Shown here: piece by piece, positions 43,179 through 52,612 of the stretch
Position numbering within the stretch: the stretch's first letter is position 1
Layout: every line of letters begins with the position of its first letter
Assembly (NCBI GenBank): GCA_965207475.1
Contig: OZ242278.1
Location: forward strand, 1,922,001 to 1,986,000
Direction: 5' to 3'
Source of the DNA: WTFY01 sp011523795
Lineage (GTDB): Bacteria; Pseudomonadota; Gammaproteobacteria; UBA4575
DNA: 64,000 nt
Program-made: the position numbers and the translations under genes
Notes under the pieces: generated by a model
The model's input: the letters and a program-made list of their open reading frames with translations, nothing else
Told to the model about the DNA's origin: nothing
The model's database searches: none

Positions 43179-43191
43179 ACACCCCACGCAC

Positions 43192-45345
43192 GTGAACGAC
43201 CGCACTCTCCTCTTTTTGCAGTTCATCCTGGTCTGCATGCTCACCGCATGCGACTCCGAGCCCTGGAACAATCCGCATGCGGGCGGGGAGGAATCCCTGA
43301 ACATCGTGTATTCATCGTTCAGTGAGCGGCCCAAGCACCTCGACCCGGTCAGGTCCTACAGCTCGAACGAATACCAGTTCCTCGCACAGATCTACGAACC
43401 TCCCCTGCAATACCATTACCTGAAGCGGCCCTATACCCTGGTCCCGCTCACTGCCGAACACCTGCCCAGGGTTCGGTATCTGGACGCTGCAGGCGAACCG
43501 GTTCCCTCCGGGAGGACGGATGAGATTGCCTATTCCGAGTATATCGTGACGATCAAGCCGGGCATCCACTACCAGCCTCACCCTGCCTTCGCAAAGGATG
43601 AGCAGGGGCGTGCGCGCTACCTGGAACTGCAGCATGAGGACCTGAAAGACGTGCATGTCCTGTCAGATTTCGTGCACACCGGGACCCGTGAACTGGTTGC
43701 AGAAGACTATGTCTACCAGATCAAGCGTATTGCCAGTCCGTTCCTTCACTCTCCCATAGCAGGAGTGATGCGTGAGTACATCGTAGGGTTCGATGCGTTT
43801 CGCAACCAGGCAGGCGAGAGGTACCGGGACCAGCCGGATGCCTGGCATGACCTGAGGGAGTTGGTGTTTGCCGGGCTGTACGTGGACGACCGCTACACGT
43901 ATCGCATCCGGATCGAGGGGAAGTATCCGCAGCTGGTGTTCTGGCTGGCCATGCCGTTTTTCTCCCCGATGCCCTGGGAGGCAGAAAAGTTTTACAGCCA
44001 GCCGGGGATGGATGAGCGGAACATCTCGCTGAACTGGTACCCGGTGGGCACGGGGCCCTTCATGCTGGCTGAAAACAACCCCAACCTGCGCATGGTGATG
44101 GAAAAAAATCCCAACTTTCACGGTGAGCGCTACCCGTCTGAAGGGGAGCCGCAGGATCGGGGTAACGGGCTGCTGGCGGATGCTGGGAAGGAATTGCCCC
44201 TGGTGCACAAAGCGGTATACAGCCTGGAAAAGGAAAACATTCCCTACTGGAACAAGTTTCTGCAGGGGTACTATGACGCCTCGGGAGTCAGTTCGGACAG
44301 CTTCGACCAGGCCATTCAGTTCGGTTCGCAGGGAGATATTCAGTTGACGGACCGGATGCGGGAGAAAGACATCCAGCTGGAGACTTCCGTCACCACCTCG
44401 ATCCTGTACATGGGCTTCAACATGCTGGACCCGGTGGTAGGCGGGGATTCCGAGCGGGCGCGCCTGCTGCGTCGTGCGATCTCGATTGCCGTGGACTACG
44501 AGGAATACATTTCCATTTTTGCCAACGGGCGCGGAATACCCGCCCAGAGCCCTTTGCCGCCGGGGATATTTGGCCATGTCGAGGGCGAGGCTGGCGTCAA
44601 TCCGCATGTCTATGACTGGGTGAACGGCGAGCTGAAGAGAAAGGATATTCGTCATGCCCGGCAGCTGATGGCCGAGGCCGGTTACGAAGACGGATTTGAT
44701 CGCGCATCCGGCAAGCAGCTGGTCCTGTATTTCGACACACCCGGTGCGGGGCCGGGCGCCAAGGCGCATTTCAGCTGGTTGCGCAAGCAGTACCAGAAAC
44801 TCGGCATACAGCTGGTGATCCGTGCCACCGATTACAACCGGTTCCAGGAAAAGATGCGCAAGGGTACCGGCCAGATCTTCCAGTGGGGCTGGAATGCAGA
44901 CTATCCTGATCCGGAGAATTTCTTTTTCCTCCTGTACGGGCCAAACTCGAAAGTGCAGCACAGCGGCGAGAACGCCACCAACTACCAAAACCCCGAGTTC
45001 GATCGGTTGTTCGAGCAGATGAAGAACATCGGCAACGGCCCGCATCGCATGCAGGTCATCCAGGAGATGACCCGTATCCTGCAGCGGGACGCTCCGTGGC
45101 TCTGGGGGTTTCACCCCAAGGCATTTTCCCTGTTTCACAGCTGGTACAGGAACGTCAAGCCCAACCTGATGGCCAACAACGTGCTCAAGTACAAGCGGGT
45201 GGACGGCCAGCTGAGGGAGGCGAGGCGCGCCGAGTGGAACCGGCCCAGGTACTGGCCGCTCATCATCCTGTCCGGGGTGCTGCTGGTCTCGTTCGTACCC
45301 GCGGTCATCGGGTTTTACCGGCGAGAGCGGGGTACGCTCAGATGA
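43192..45345 (+). CDS. Peptide ABC importer, substrate-binding protein (YejA-like, family 5)
   Basis: A 717-residue lipoprotein: hydrophobic N-terminus with lipobox LTAC near residue 20. The body is an SBP_bac_5 domain (LNIVYSSFSERPKHLDPVRS, VGTGPFMLAENNPNLRMV, RLLRRAISIAVDYEEYI, WGWNADYPDPENFFFLL). Unusually it ends in a C-terminal membrane helix (PLIILSGVLLVSFVPAVIGF) and RRERGTLR, so it would be anchored at both ends. First of four genes matching YejA-B-E-F, which imports peptides including microcin C. The GTG start has no Shine-Dalgarno. ATGA overlap couples it to the permease. Confidence 0.88.
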   Translation: MNDRTLLFLQFILVCMLTACDSEPWNNPHAGGEESLNIVYSSFSERPKHLDPVRSYSSNEYQFLAQIYEPPLQYHYLKRPYTLVPLTAEHLPRVRYLDAAGEPVPSGRTDEIAYSEYIVTIKPGIHYQPHPAFAKDEQGRARYLELQHEDLKDVHVLSDFVHTGTRELVAEDYVYQIKRIASPFLHSPIAGVMREYIVGFDAFRNQAGERYRDQPDAWHDLRELVFAGLYVDDRYTYRIRIEGKYPQLVFWLAMPFFSPMPWEAEKFYSQPGMDERNISLNWYPVGTGPFMLAENNPNLRMVMEKNPNFHGERYPSEGEPQDRGNGLLADAGKELPLVHKAVYSLEKENIPYWNKFLQGYYDASGVSSDSFDQAIQFGSQGDIQLTDRMREKDIQLETSVTTSILYMGFNMLDPVVGGDSERARLLRRAISIAVDYEEYISIFANGRGIPAQSPLPPGIFGHVEGEAGVNPHVYDWVNGELKRKDIRHARQLMAEAGYEDGFDRASGKQLVLYFDTPGAGPGAKAHFSWLRKQYQKLGIQLVIRATDYNRFQEKMRKGTGQIFQWGWNADYPDPENFFFLLYGPNSKVQHSGENATNYQNPEFDRLFEQMKNIGNGPHRMQVIQEMTRILQRDAPWLWGFHPKAFSLFHSWYRNVKPNLMANNVLKYKRVDGQLREARRAEWNRPRYWPLIILSGVLLVSFVPAVIGFYRRERGTLR

Positions 45346-46319
45346 TTGCCTACATCATTCGGCGGGTGCTGTACGCAATTCCGATCCTGGTGGGTGTCAA
45401 TGTTATCACGTTCCTGCTGTTTTTCGTGGTCAACACGCCGGATGACATGGCACGCATGTTCCTGGGACAGAAACATGTCACGCAAGAGCAGGTCGAGGAC
45501 TGGAAAACGGAGCGGGGCTATCACTACCCGCTGTTCTACAACATGCAGGAAGAAGGCGCCGATACGATCCGCAAGACCATCTTCTATAACAAGTCCCTGC
45601 GCCTTTTCATCTTTGATTTTGGCCGCTCGGACAGTGGGCGCGACATCGGGTTCGACATCACCCAGCGCATGTGGCCGAGCCTGGCCATTGCTGTACCGCA
45701 ACTCCTCATCGGACTGCTGGTGGCGATCACCTTTGCCCTGCTCATCGCCTTTTTCCGGGCTACCTATATCGATTACTGGGCAGTCGTCATTTGCGTGGCG
45801 CTGATGTCCATATCCAGCCTGTTTTACATCATTGGAGGTCAATACGTCATGGGCAAGATCCTGCGGGTCGTGCCCATTTCCGGCTTCGAGACCGGTCTTT
45901 TCGGCATCAAGTTCCTGATCCTGCCGGTGCTGATCGGTATCGTGGGCGGAATCGGTTCCAGCACGCGCTGGTACCGGACCATATTCCTCGAGGAGATGAA
46001 CAGGGATTACGTGCGTACGGCGCGCGCCAAGGGCATCGCCGAACAGGTGGTGCTGTTCCGTCATGTCCTGCGCAATGCGCTGATTCCGATACTGACCGGG
46101 GTAGTGGTGATCCTGCCGCTGCTTTTCATGGGCAGCCTGATTACCGAGTCCTTCTTCGGGATCCCCGGCCTGGGCAGCTATACCATTGATGCGATCAACC
46201 GCCAGGATTTTGCCATCGTGCGCTCCATGGTGTTCCTGGGGGCCTTCCTGTATATCGTGGGCTTGTTGCTGACCGATATCTCGTACACGGTCGTTGATCC
46301 GAGAGTGAGGCTGCGCTGA
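45342..46319 (+). CDS. Peptide ABC importer, permease 1 (YejB/OppB-like)
   Basis: A 325-residue inner-membrane permease, start ATG 45342 overlapping the previous stop by four bases. MIAYIIRRVLYAIPILVGVN is the standard OppB N-terminus; the EAA loop with EEMNRDYVRTARAKGIAE contacts the ATPase, and six hydrophobic segments are visible. The last section FGIPGLGSYTIDAINRQDFA is typical. Only two bases separate it from the next gene. Confidence 0.93.
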   Translation: MIAYIIRRVLYAIPILVGVNVITFLLFFVVNTPDDMARMFLGQKHVTQEQVEDWKTERGYHYPLFYNMQEEGADTIRKTIFYNKSLRLFIFDFGRSDSGRDIGFDITQRMWPSLAIAVPQLLIGLLVAITFALLIAFFRATYIDYWAVVICVALMSISSLFYIIGGQYVMGKILRVVPISGFETGLFGIKFLILPVLIGIVGGIGSSTRWYRTIFLEEMNRDYVRTARAKGIAEQVVLFRHVLRNALIPILTGVVVILPLLFMGSLITESFFGIPGLGSYTIDAINRQDFAIVRSMVFLGAFLYIVGLLLTDISYTVVDPRVRLR

Positions 46320-46321
46320 CC

Positions 46322-47737
46322 ATGTTTCCGGGCAAGCCTGTCTTCCTGCTGACGGATATCCTGGTGTTCGGCCTCGTGCTGTGCATTGTCATGTTTTTCC
46401 TGTATGCGATGCGTAAGCCCCATTTGCGCCAGCCCTGGCAGCAGGTCGTGCGCAGCAGGGCGGGGGTGATCTCGATGATCGTCCTGTCGGTGTACGTGGG
46501 CATTGCCCTGCTGGATTCGGTGCATTTCCACCCCGTGCTGGAAAACCAGTCTGCCGCATCCGGCCAGGTACAGCACAGTGGCGAGGTGATCAGCCTCTTT
46601 GACCGGATGGTATCCGGCCTTCGGGAAAGCGGTGAAAAGACGTACTCCGCGCCGTTTGCGGCCTACCTGTACGCCAAGGAGACCGTACAGCAGGATGACG
46701 GCACCAAGCAGCGTGTTTACCCGCGCCTGGCCTGGGGGGCATCGCACCTTGAGCATCCTGAAACGCAAAAGACCGGTGACGTGCTCAGGCTCGGCCTGAC
46801 GGGAGCCCTCAAGGCGGTAGTGCTCTGGGGGGCGCTGGTCCTGCTGCTGGGCTGGGTGCTGTCCTTGCGGGCGGGCAGGGCGTTCAGGGTGACGCTGGGG
46901 ATCCTGTTCTCCGGGCGTTCCCGCATACCCTGGCGGACCGTGGTCGTTACGCTGGGCATTGTTCTGTTGGTGCTCATGACGGGTGCGGAATGGGCAACCA
47001 AGTATCACGTGCTGGGTACGGACAAGGTAGGCGAGGATGTACTGTATCAGGCACTCAAGAGCATCCGGACGGGCGTGGTCATCGGCACACTGACGACCCT
47101 GCTCATGCTGCCCTTTGCGGTCCTGTTCGGGATCATGGCCGGTTATTTTCGCGGCTGGGTGGACGATGTCATCCAGTATCTTTACACCACGCTCAACTCG
47201 ATTCCCGGAGTGCTGCTGATTGCGGCGGCGGTCCTGATGCTCAACGTCTACATGAGCAAGCACGCGGAACAGTTTGCAAGCCTGACCCAGCGGGCCGACT
47301 TGCGCCTGCTGTTCCTGTGCCTCATTCTGGGCCTGACCAGCTGGACCGGCCTGTGCCGACTGCTGAGGGCGGAAACCCTGAAGCTGAGAGAAGTCGATTT
47401 CATCCAGGCTGCCACGGCATTCGGCGTTGGACGCGTGCAGACCATATTCAGGCATATCCTCCCGAACGTGATGCATATTGTCCTGATCACCCTTGTGCTG
47501 GACTTCAGCGGCCTGGTGCTGGCCGAGGCAGTCCTGTCCTACATCAATATCGGCGTCGACCCCACCATGAACAGCTGGGGCAACATGATCAACAGTGCAA
47601 GGCTGGAGATGGCGCGCGAGCCGGTGGTGTGGTGGTCACTGGCCGCGTCCCTGTTTTTCATGTTCACGCTGGTGCTGTTTGCCAACCTGTTTGCCGATGT
47701 GGTCCGGGACGCACTTGACCCCAGGCTCTCAAAGTGA
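46322..47737 (+). CDS. Peptide ABC importer, permease 2 (YejE/OppC-like), extended
   Basis: A 471-residue permease, about 130 longer than YejE. The extra length is an N-terminal part with several hydrophobic segments (residues 8-28, 48-64, 163-182) and a charged periplasmic stretch. The C-terminal permease core is normal: GTDKVGEDVLYQALKSIRTG, then EAA loop LREVDFIQAATAFGVGR and LDPRLSK at the end. Its stop overlaps GTG of the ATPase gene (GTGA at 47734). Confidence 0.9.
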   Translation: MFPGKPVFLLTDILVFGLVLCIVMFFLYAMRKPHLRQPWQQVVRSRAGVISMIVLSVYVGIALLDSVHFHPVLENQSAASGQVQHSGEVISLFDRMVSGLRESGEKTYSAPFAAYLYAKETVQQDDGTKQRVYPRLAWGASHLEHPETQKTGDVLRLGLTGALKAVVLWGALVLLLGWVLSLRAGRAFRVTLGILFSGRSRIPWRTVVVTLGIVLLVLMTGAEWATKYHVLGTDKVGEDVLYQALKSIRTGVVIGTLTTLLMLPFAVLFGIMAGYFRGWVDDVIQYLYTTLNSIPGVLLIAAAVLMLNVYMSKHAEQFASLTQRADLRLLFLCLILGLTSWTGLCRLLRAETLKLREVDFIQAATAFGVGRVQTIFRHILPNVMHIVLITLVLDFSGLVLAEAVLSYINIGVDPTMNSWGNMINSARLEMAREPVVWWSLAASLFFMFTLVLFANLFADVVRDALDPRLSK

Positions 47738-49410
47738 GTGACATGCCAGAGCCGCTGTTGCGGGTACGGGACCTGACGACGGTATTCAGTTCCAGTCGCC
47801 GCACCATCACGGCCGTCGACCAGGTCAGCTTCGAGATCAGGGCCGGGCAGACGTTTGCCCTGGTGGGAGAATCGGGTAGCGGCAAGTCGGTGACCGCGTT
47901 GTCCGTCATCAGGCTCCTTCCCGAAGCGGCAAACCTGACCTCCGGAAGCGTGCATTTTGAAGGCAGGGATTTGCTGAGGCTGCCGGAGCGTGAGATGCGG
48001 GATATCCGGGGCAGCGGCATCTCGATGATCTTCCAGGAACCGATGACTTCCCTGAACCCGGTTGTCAGGGTTGGCAAGCAGATTTCCGAAGTGCTGATCC
48101 GGCACAGGGGCATGACGCGGGCACAGGCCAGAAAGCACGTCCTTGACCTGCTGGAAGCGGTTCGCATACCGAGGCCGTCACAAACCATAGACATGTACGC
48201 GCACGAACTGTCAGGCGGAATGAAGCAGCGCGTGATGGTCGCGATCGCGCTGGCATGCGAGCCCAGGCTGCTGATCGCGGACGAGCCCACTACGGCCCTG
48301 GACGTGACGATACAGGCCCAGGTGCTCGAACTGATCAACGATCTGCAGCGGCAGTTCGGCATGGCGATCCTGTTCATCACCCATGATCTCGCCGTGGTAA
48401 AGCAGGTGGCGGACCACGTGGCGGTGATGAAAGACGGTGTGATCGTGGAGCAGTCCAGTAACGAGGTATTTTTTTCGTCACCGCAACATGCCTACAGCTG
48501 GGACCTGTTCGCGGCATTGCCCGCGATGGAAAAGCGTGGCAAGCCGTTGCTCGAGCGCAATGGGCAGGCGTTGCAAAAGTCTGCTGTCGAAGACGTGACC
48601 GGAGACAGTGTGCTGCGTGTGCGGGATCTGGCGGTGTATTTTCCGATCCGAAAGGGGCTGTTCAAGCGCACGGTCGGTCATGTCAAGGCCGTGGACGGCG
48701 TATCCCTGGACATCCCTCCCGGTCAGACCGTGGCCCTGGTGGGAGAATCGGGCAGCGGAAAGACGACCGTCGGCAAGGGAATCCTGAGGCTGGTACAGCC
48801 AACCCTGGGAGAGGTGACGTATCTCGGTATGCCGATCCTCGAACTGGATCGCAGCCGGTTGATGGAACAGAGGGCCAACCTGCAGATCGTGTTCCAGGAT
48901 CCGTATTCGTCGATGAACCCGCGCATGCTGGTAGGAAGTATCATCGAGGAGGGCATCAAGGCGCTGAATGTTATTTCGGATGCCCAGGCGCGCAGGCAGC
49001 GCGTGCTGGAGCTGCTCGAGCAGGTAGGCCTGGACAGGGATGCCCATCTTCGCTATCCGCATGAATTTTCAGGTGGCCAGCGCCAGCGCATCTGCATTGC
49101 CCGTGCACTGGCCGTGAACCCGAAAATCATAGTCTGCGATGAGCCAACCAGTGCGCTGGACGTGTCCGTGCAGGCGCAGATTCTGGACCTGCTGAATCAC
49201 CTGCAGGAACAGTACGCGATCAGCTACCTGTTTATCACGCACAACATGTCGGTGGTAGCCTATTTTGCAGACCGCGTGGCTGTCATGTACCAGGGCAGGA
49301 TTGTCGAGCAGGGCGAGGTAGAGCAGGTGCTCACGGATCCCCAGCACGAGTACACGAAACAACTGCTGGGCGCGGTGCCCAGGCTGGTACCGCCACTGCG
49401 GTCATCCTGA
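47734..49410 (+). CDS. Peptide ABC importer, fused dual ATPase (YejF-like)
   Basis: A 558-residue protein with two complete nucleotide-binding domains: first Walker A GESGSGKSVT, signature LSGGMKQRV, Walker B ADEPTTALD; second GESGSGKTTVGKG, FSGGQRQRI, CDEPTSALD. Fusion of the D and F subunits is characteristic of YejF. GTG 47734 overlaps the previous stop; an in-frame ATG at 47743 is an alternative. Last gene of the importer operon. Confidence 0.95.
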   Translation: MSDMPEPLLRVRDLTTVFSSSRRTITAVDQVSFEIRAGQTFALVGESGSGKSVTALSVIRLLPEAANLTSGSVHFEGRDLLRLPEREMRDIRGSGISMIFQEPMTSLNPVVRVGKQISEVLIRHRGMTRAQARKHVLDLLEAVRIPRPSQTIDMYAHELSGGMKQRVMVAIALACEPRLLIADEPTTALDVTIQAQVLELINDLQRQFGMAILFITHDLAVVKQVADHVAVMKDGVIVEQSSNEVFFSSPQHAYSWDLFAALPAMEKRGKPLLERNGQALQKSAVEDVTGDSVLRVRDLAVYFPIRKGLFKRTVGHVKAVDGVSLDIPPGQTVALVGESGSGKTTVGKGILRLVQPTLGEVTYLGMPILELDRSRLMEQRANLQIVFQDPYSSMNPRMLVGSIIEEGIKALNVISDAQARRQRVLELLEQVGLDRDAHLRYPHEFSGGQRQRICIARALAVNPKIIVCDEPTSALDVSVQAQILDLLNHLQEQYAISYLFITHNMSVVAYFADRVAVMYQGRIVEQGEVEQVLTDPQHEYTKQLLGAVPRLVPPLRSS

Positions 49411-49530
49411 ATGGGATCTAGAGGGTTTGGAATATCTTGCTTTCTCGCAGATGCTTCATTACCCTTTCGTGGTCTGAAAAAAACGGGTGCGAACCGGAAC
49501 ATCGCAATCAGAACAGGTGGGCGTGACAGG

Positions 49531-50394
49531 ATGAAACTGAAATTATCTGGAAGCGGCTTGGTACCCCCCGTGCTGGGGTACCTGCTCATGGTGGCCGTAC
49601 CCGGTTCGGGCATGGCGGCAGAGCTACGGGATTCCGGCTGGTATGTAGGTGCCGGTGCGGGGGTGAACTGGATATCCGACATGAAACAGGCGGGCTGGAA
49701 CCGGGATACGGTCTGTTACCCCGAAGATGACTGCGACGACCGGGATGTCGGGGGCTATCGATGGTTTTATGATCTGGACGCAGATACGGGGAGCCTTTTG
49801 GAAATCGCAGTCGGCCGCAGCTTCGGCAACCTGCGACTGGAGCTATCGGCCAGTCTGCGTGAGAACGACATCGACCAGGAGTTTACCGGGATCACTTACC
49901 TGGACGGATCTACTCGAGTCGCCAAGGCGACAAGCAACTACTCCAGCAAGACCCGGACATCCGTGGATGACTTGGAAACCCGGACATTGTCGCTGAACGC
50001 GTATTACGACTTCCCGCTCGAGGACAGCCGGATCACTCCCTACCTGGGAGCCGGAGTGGGAGTATCCCATGTCAAGGTGACCGGGCTTGTTTTCGAGGCC
50101 GAATATGCCTGTTCAGCAGGATGCGACTACCAGCCTGCAGAATACTACAATTCCTTCCAGGACGAGTCTCTGTCCGATACCGTATTTTCGAAGCATCTGC
50201 ATGTCGGTGCTGACTACGATCTGGGCGACGGATTCCTGCTGGGGATGAAGCTGTCCTACAGCGTGGTGGACGACATGCGGGACAAGGGGCGTTACGTGGA
50301 TCACCCGGTCCCTGACCTGCCCAACCATACGAAGATTCGGGACATGGACCACTGGTCGCTCTCGCTGGGCCTGAAGTACCTGTTCGGGCGCTGA
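49531..50394 (+). CDS. Outer-membrane beta-barrel protein
   Basis: A 287-residue protein from ATG 49531 (frame open from 49411), which gives a signal peptide MKLKLSGSGLVPPVLGYLLM with cleavage near GMAAELRD. The mature part has glycine-rich alternating strands (GWYVGAGAGVNWISD, ITPYLGAGVGVSHVKV, LSLGLKYLFGR) and a C-terminal aromatic-type strand ending in GR, as in OmpA/OmpW-like eight-stranded barrels. Two cysteine pairs (VCYPEDDC, ACSAGC) lie in predicted loops. No specific function. Confidence 0.75.
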   Translation: MKLKLSGSGLVPPVLGYLLMVAVPGSGMAAELRDSGWYVGAGAGVNWISDMKQAGWNRDTVCYPEDDCDDRDVGGYRWFYDLDADTGSLLEIAVGRSFGNLRLELSASLRENDIDQEFTGITYLDGSTRVAKATSNYSSKTRTSVDDLETRTLSLNAYYDFPLEDSRITPYLGAGVGVSHVKVTGLVFEAEYACSAGCDYQPAEYYNSFQDESLSDTVFSKHLHVGADYDLGDGFLLGMKLSYSVVDDMRDKGRYVDHPVPDLPNHTKIRDMDHWSLSLGLKYLFGR

Positions 50395-50497
50395 GGGCAC
50401 GCTCGACATTCATCCTGTCTTTTTCGCGCCGGCTGCAGGTAGGATGTGGCTTGTCCGGTTATGCCAGCCACGCGCACACGGTCCGGTGGACTGACGC

Positions 50498-52480
50498 TCA
50501 AAAAGGTATGGTGAGGGTGCTTCCTGTGTGAATGAGGGTACTTTTCAGCCGGTTAACCCTTTTCAGTGCGGACACGGAGGTCCCGTAGCGTTTGGCAATG
50601 ATACTGAGCGATTCCCCGCGTGCAACGGTATGCCGGTATTGTTGCGCGGGAGATCCATCCGGGGGTGGATTACGGGTTTCGGCTCTGCCCGGGATCACGA
50701 GCGTTTTACCTGCCTGGATGGTGGTGCCTTGGAGCCTGTTCGTCCTTTTCAGTGCGGACACGGAGGTTCCGTAGCGCCGGGCGATGACGCTGAGCGATTC
50801 CCCGTAGGCGATGACGTGCCTGTGAGGCCGTGCGGGGATGCGGGTATTGGCCGGAATCAGCAGGATCTTTCCCGCCCGTATGGTGGTGCCGGTTAGCCGG
50901 TTAACCCTTTTCAGCGCGGACACGGAGGTTCCGTAGCGCTGGGCGATGACGCTGAGCGATTCCCCGGGTGCAATCGCATGCCGGTGACGAACGAGCACGT
51001 TTTCAGCCGGGGACGGGGCACGGTACCCGGTGCTGTACGGAATCAGGAGGGTCCTGCCAGCCTGGATGGTGGTGCCTTGGAGCCTGTTCGTCCTTTTCAG
51101 TGCGGGCACGGAGGTTCCATAGCGCCGGGCAATGATGCTGAGCGATTCCCCGTAGGCGATCGTGTGCCGGTGGGGCCTGGCCGGAAAACGTGCGTTGGCA
51201 GGGACCATCAACTTCTTCCCGGCCCGTATGGTGGTGCCGGTCAAGCGGTTGACCTTTTTCAGGGTGGACACGGAGGTTCCGTAGCGCCGGGCGATGACGC
51301 TGAGCGATTCCCCGTAGCGGATGGTATGAGTGTACAGGTTCGGGGCCCCCTCTGCCGGAAGCTGCTCGATGACGGCAATGATTTGCTCGGCTTGGTGTGG
51401 CGGCACGAGCAACCGGTGGCCAGCGGGCAGCGGATAATCCAGATGCCTTACGGCAGGGTTAAGGGACTGAATTTCGCCGTGCACGATCCCTTCGGAGTTG
51501 AACAGCTTGGCGGGTGAGATTCGCTTGTCGATCTCCAGGATCTCCACGTGCTGGGCATTGGCCACCGGGTGCAGCAGCGTCGTTCTGAGATTGGGGTCAT
51601 GCACGATCGAACTCAGCGCCAGCAGCCTGGGAACGTATTCACGGGTCTCACGCGGCAGCCGCAGGTTCCAGTAACGGCCCGGGCTGCCTTTTCCCGTATC
51701 CCGTTTCAGTGCCCCTCTCACGCGATTGACACCCGCATTGTAGGCCATCAGGGCCAGTATCCAGTCACCCTCGAACTCTTCATGCAGGTCGGCAAGATGG
51801 TCAAGCGCGGCCATGGTCGAGGCATGCACATCGTACCGGGCGTCATAACAGCAGGTTCGTACCAGGTCGTACTCCCGCGCGGTGCGGGGGATGAATTGCC
51901 ACAGGCCCGCGGCCCTGGCGCGCGATAGTGCCTTGGGGTGATAGCCGCTTTCTACCATGGGGAGGATGGCCAGCTCCCCCGGCATGTTGCGCCGCTCGAT
52001 TTCTGTCACGATGAAGTGTATGAACGGTTCGGCACGGCGGGACATGATATCCAGCATCTTTTGCCTTTTCAGGTAGTTATGTCTGTACCGGACTACCTTT
52101 GGGTGGCTGTAGAGCTGCGAGAACGAAGCGTTCTCTGCAATGCGCTCCCAGATCAGCCGTGGTGCCTCTTCTGCAGGCACCGCCTGAAAAACACCGTCTC
52201 CTGTACTCTCTGCACGTGTATTTCCCGCAGAAGCCCCGGGTTTTTCAGTGCCGGTGGTTGCTGTCGGTTCTGCAGTATCCGTGGCTTTGGAGGTACCGGT
52301 TGCTTCGGTGGGGAGGGCAGGTTCCGGAAGGCTTAGCCATGTATCTTCCGGGGATTCTGCAGGTTCGATGGTTTCGACCATGACTCCTTCAGCAGGCGCA
52401 TCCGGAGGCAAGTTTGCGTTGTAGCAGGCCGTGACGGAGAAAGCCAGTCCAGCCAGCACTAGGCAGGCATTGCACTTCAT
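50498..52480 (-). CDS. LysM-containing membrane-bound lytic transglycosylase (MltD-like)
   Basis: A 660-residue lipoprotein that would cleave murein strands, releasing anhydromuropeptides. Lipobox VTAC near residue 19. A proline/threonine-rich linker runs to about 85. The GH23 domain is at 120-270, with catalytic glutamate in LPMVESGYHP and the motif AAGLWQFIPRTARE, then ALMAYNAGVNRV. Five LysM repeats (each YGESLSVIARRYGTSV-like) occupy the C-terminal half; E. coli MltD has two. Repeats 1 and 3 share RVNRLTGTTIRAGK-type ends, while 2 and 4 share RTNRLQGTTIQAG, showing duplication of a two-LysM unit. Confidence 0.9.
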   Translation of the reverse strand: MKCNACLVLAGLAFSVTACYNANLPPDAPAEGVMVETIEPAESPEDTWLSLPEPALPTEATGTSKATDTAEPTATTGTEKPGASAGNTRAESTGDGVFQAVPAEEAPRLIWERIAENASFSQLYSHPKVVRYRHNYLKRQKMLDIMSRRAEPFIHFIVTEIERRNMPGELAILPMVESGYHPKALSRARAAGLWQFIPRTAREYDLVRTCCYDARYDVHASTMAALDHLADLHEEFEGDWILALMAYNAGVNRVRGALKRDTGKGSPGRYWNLRLPRETREYVPRLLALSSIVHDPNLRTTLLHPVANAQHVEILEIDKRISPAKLFNSEGIVHGEIQSLNPAVRHLDYPLPAGHRLLVPPHQAEQIIAVIEQLPAEGAPNLYTHTIRYGESLSVIARRYGTSVSTLKKVNRLTGTTIRAGKKLMVPANARFPARPHRHTIAYGESLSIIARRYGTSVPALKRTNRLQGTTIQAGRTLLIPYSTGYRAPSPAENVLVRHRHAIAPGESLSVIAQRYGTSVSALKRVNRLTGTTIRAGKILLIPANTRIPARPHRHVIAYGESLSVIARRYGTSVSALKRTNRLQGTTIQAGKTLVIPGRAETRNPPPDGSPAQQYRHTVARGESLSIIAKRYGTSVSALKRVNRLKSTLIHTGSTLTIPF

Positions 52481-52612
52481 GGAGTGATAATCATATGTTA
52501 GTCAGAATAGGATTCCAATACATAGATTCCATTTCAGTCAGGATAGTATATGAGTTCCGTACCGCTTGTATACCCTCATCACCCTGTTTGGAATTAGGCT
52601 AGAATACGGGGC

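Noticed and set aside
50498..51370. CRISPR-like repeats
   Set aside because: The repeats are coding LysM units with diverged copies, not identical repeats with unique spacers. No CRISPR array or cas gene is in the window.
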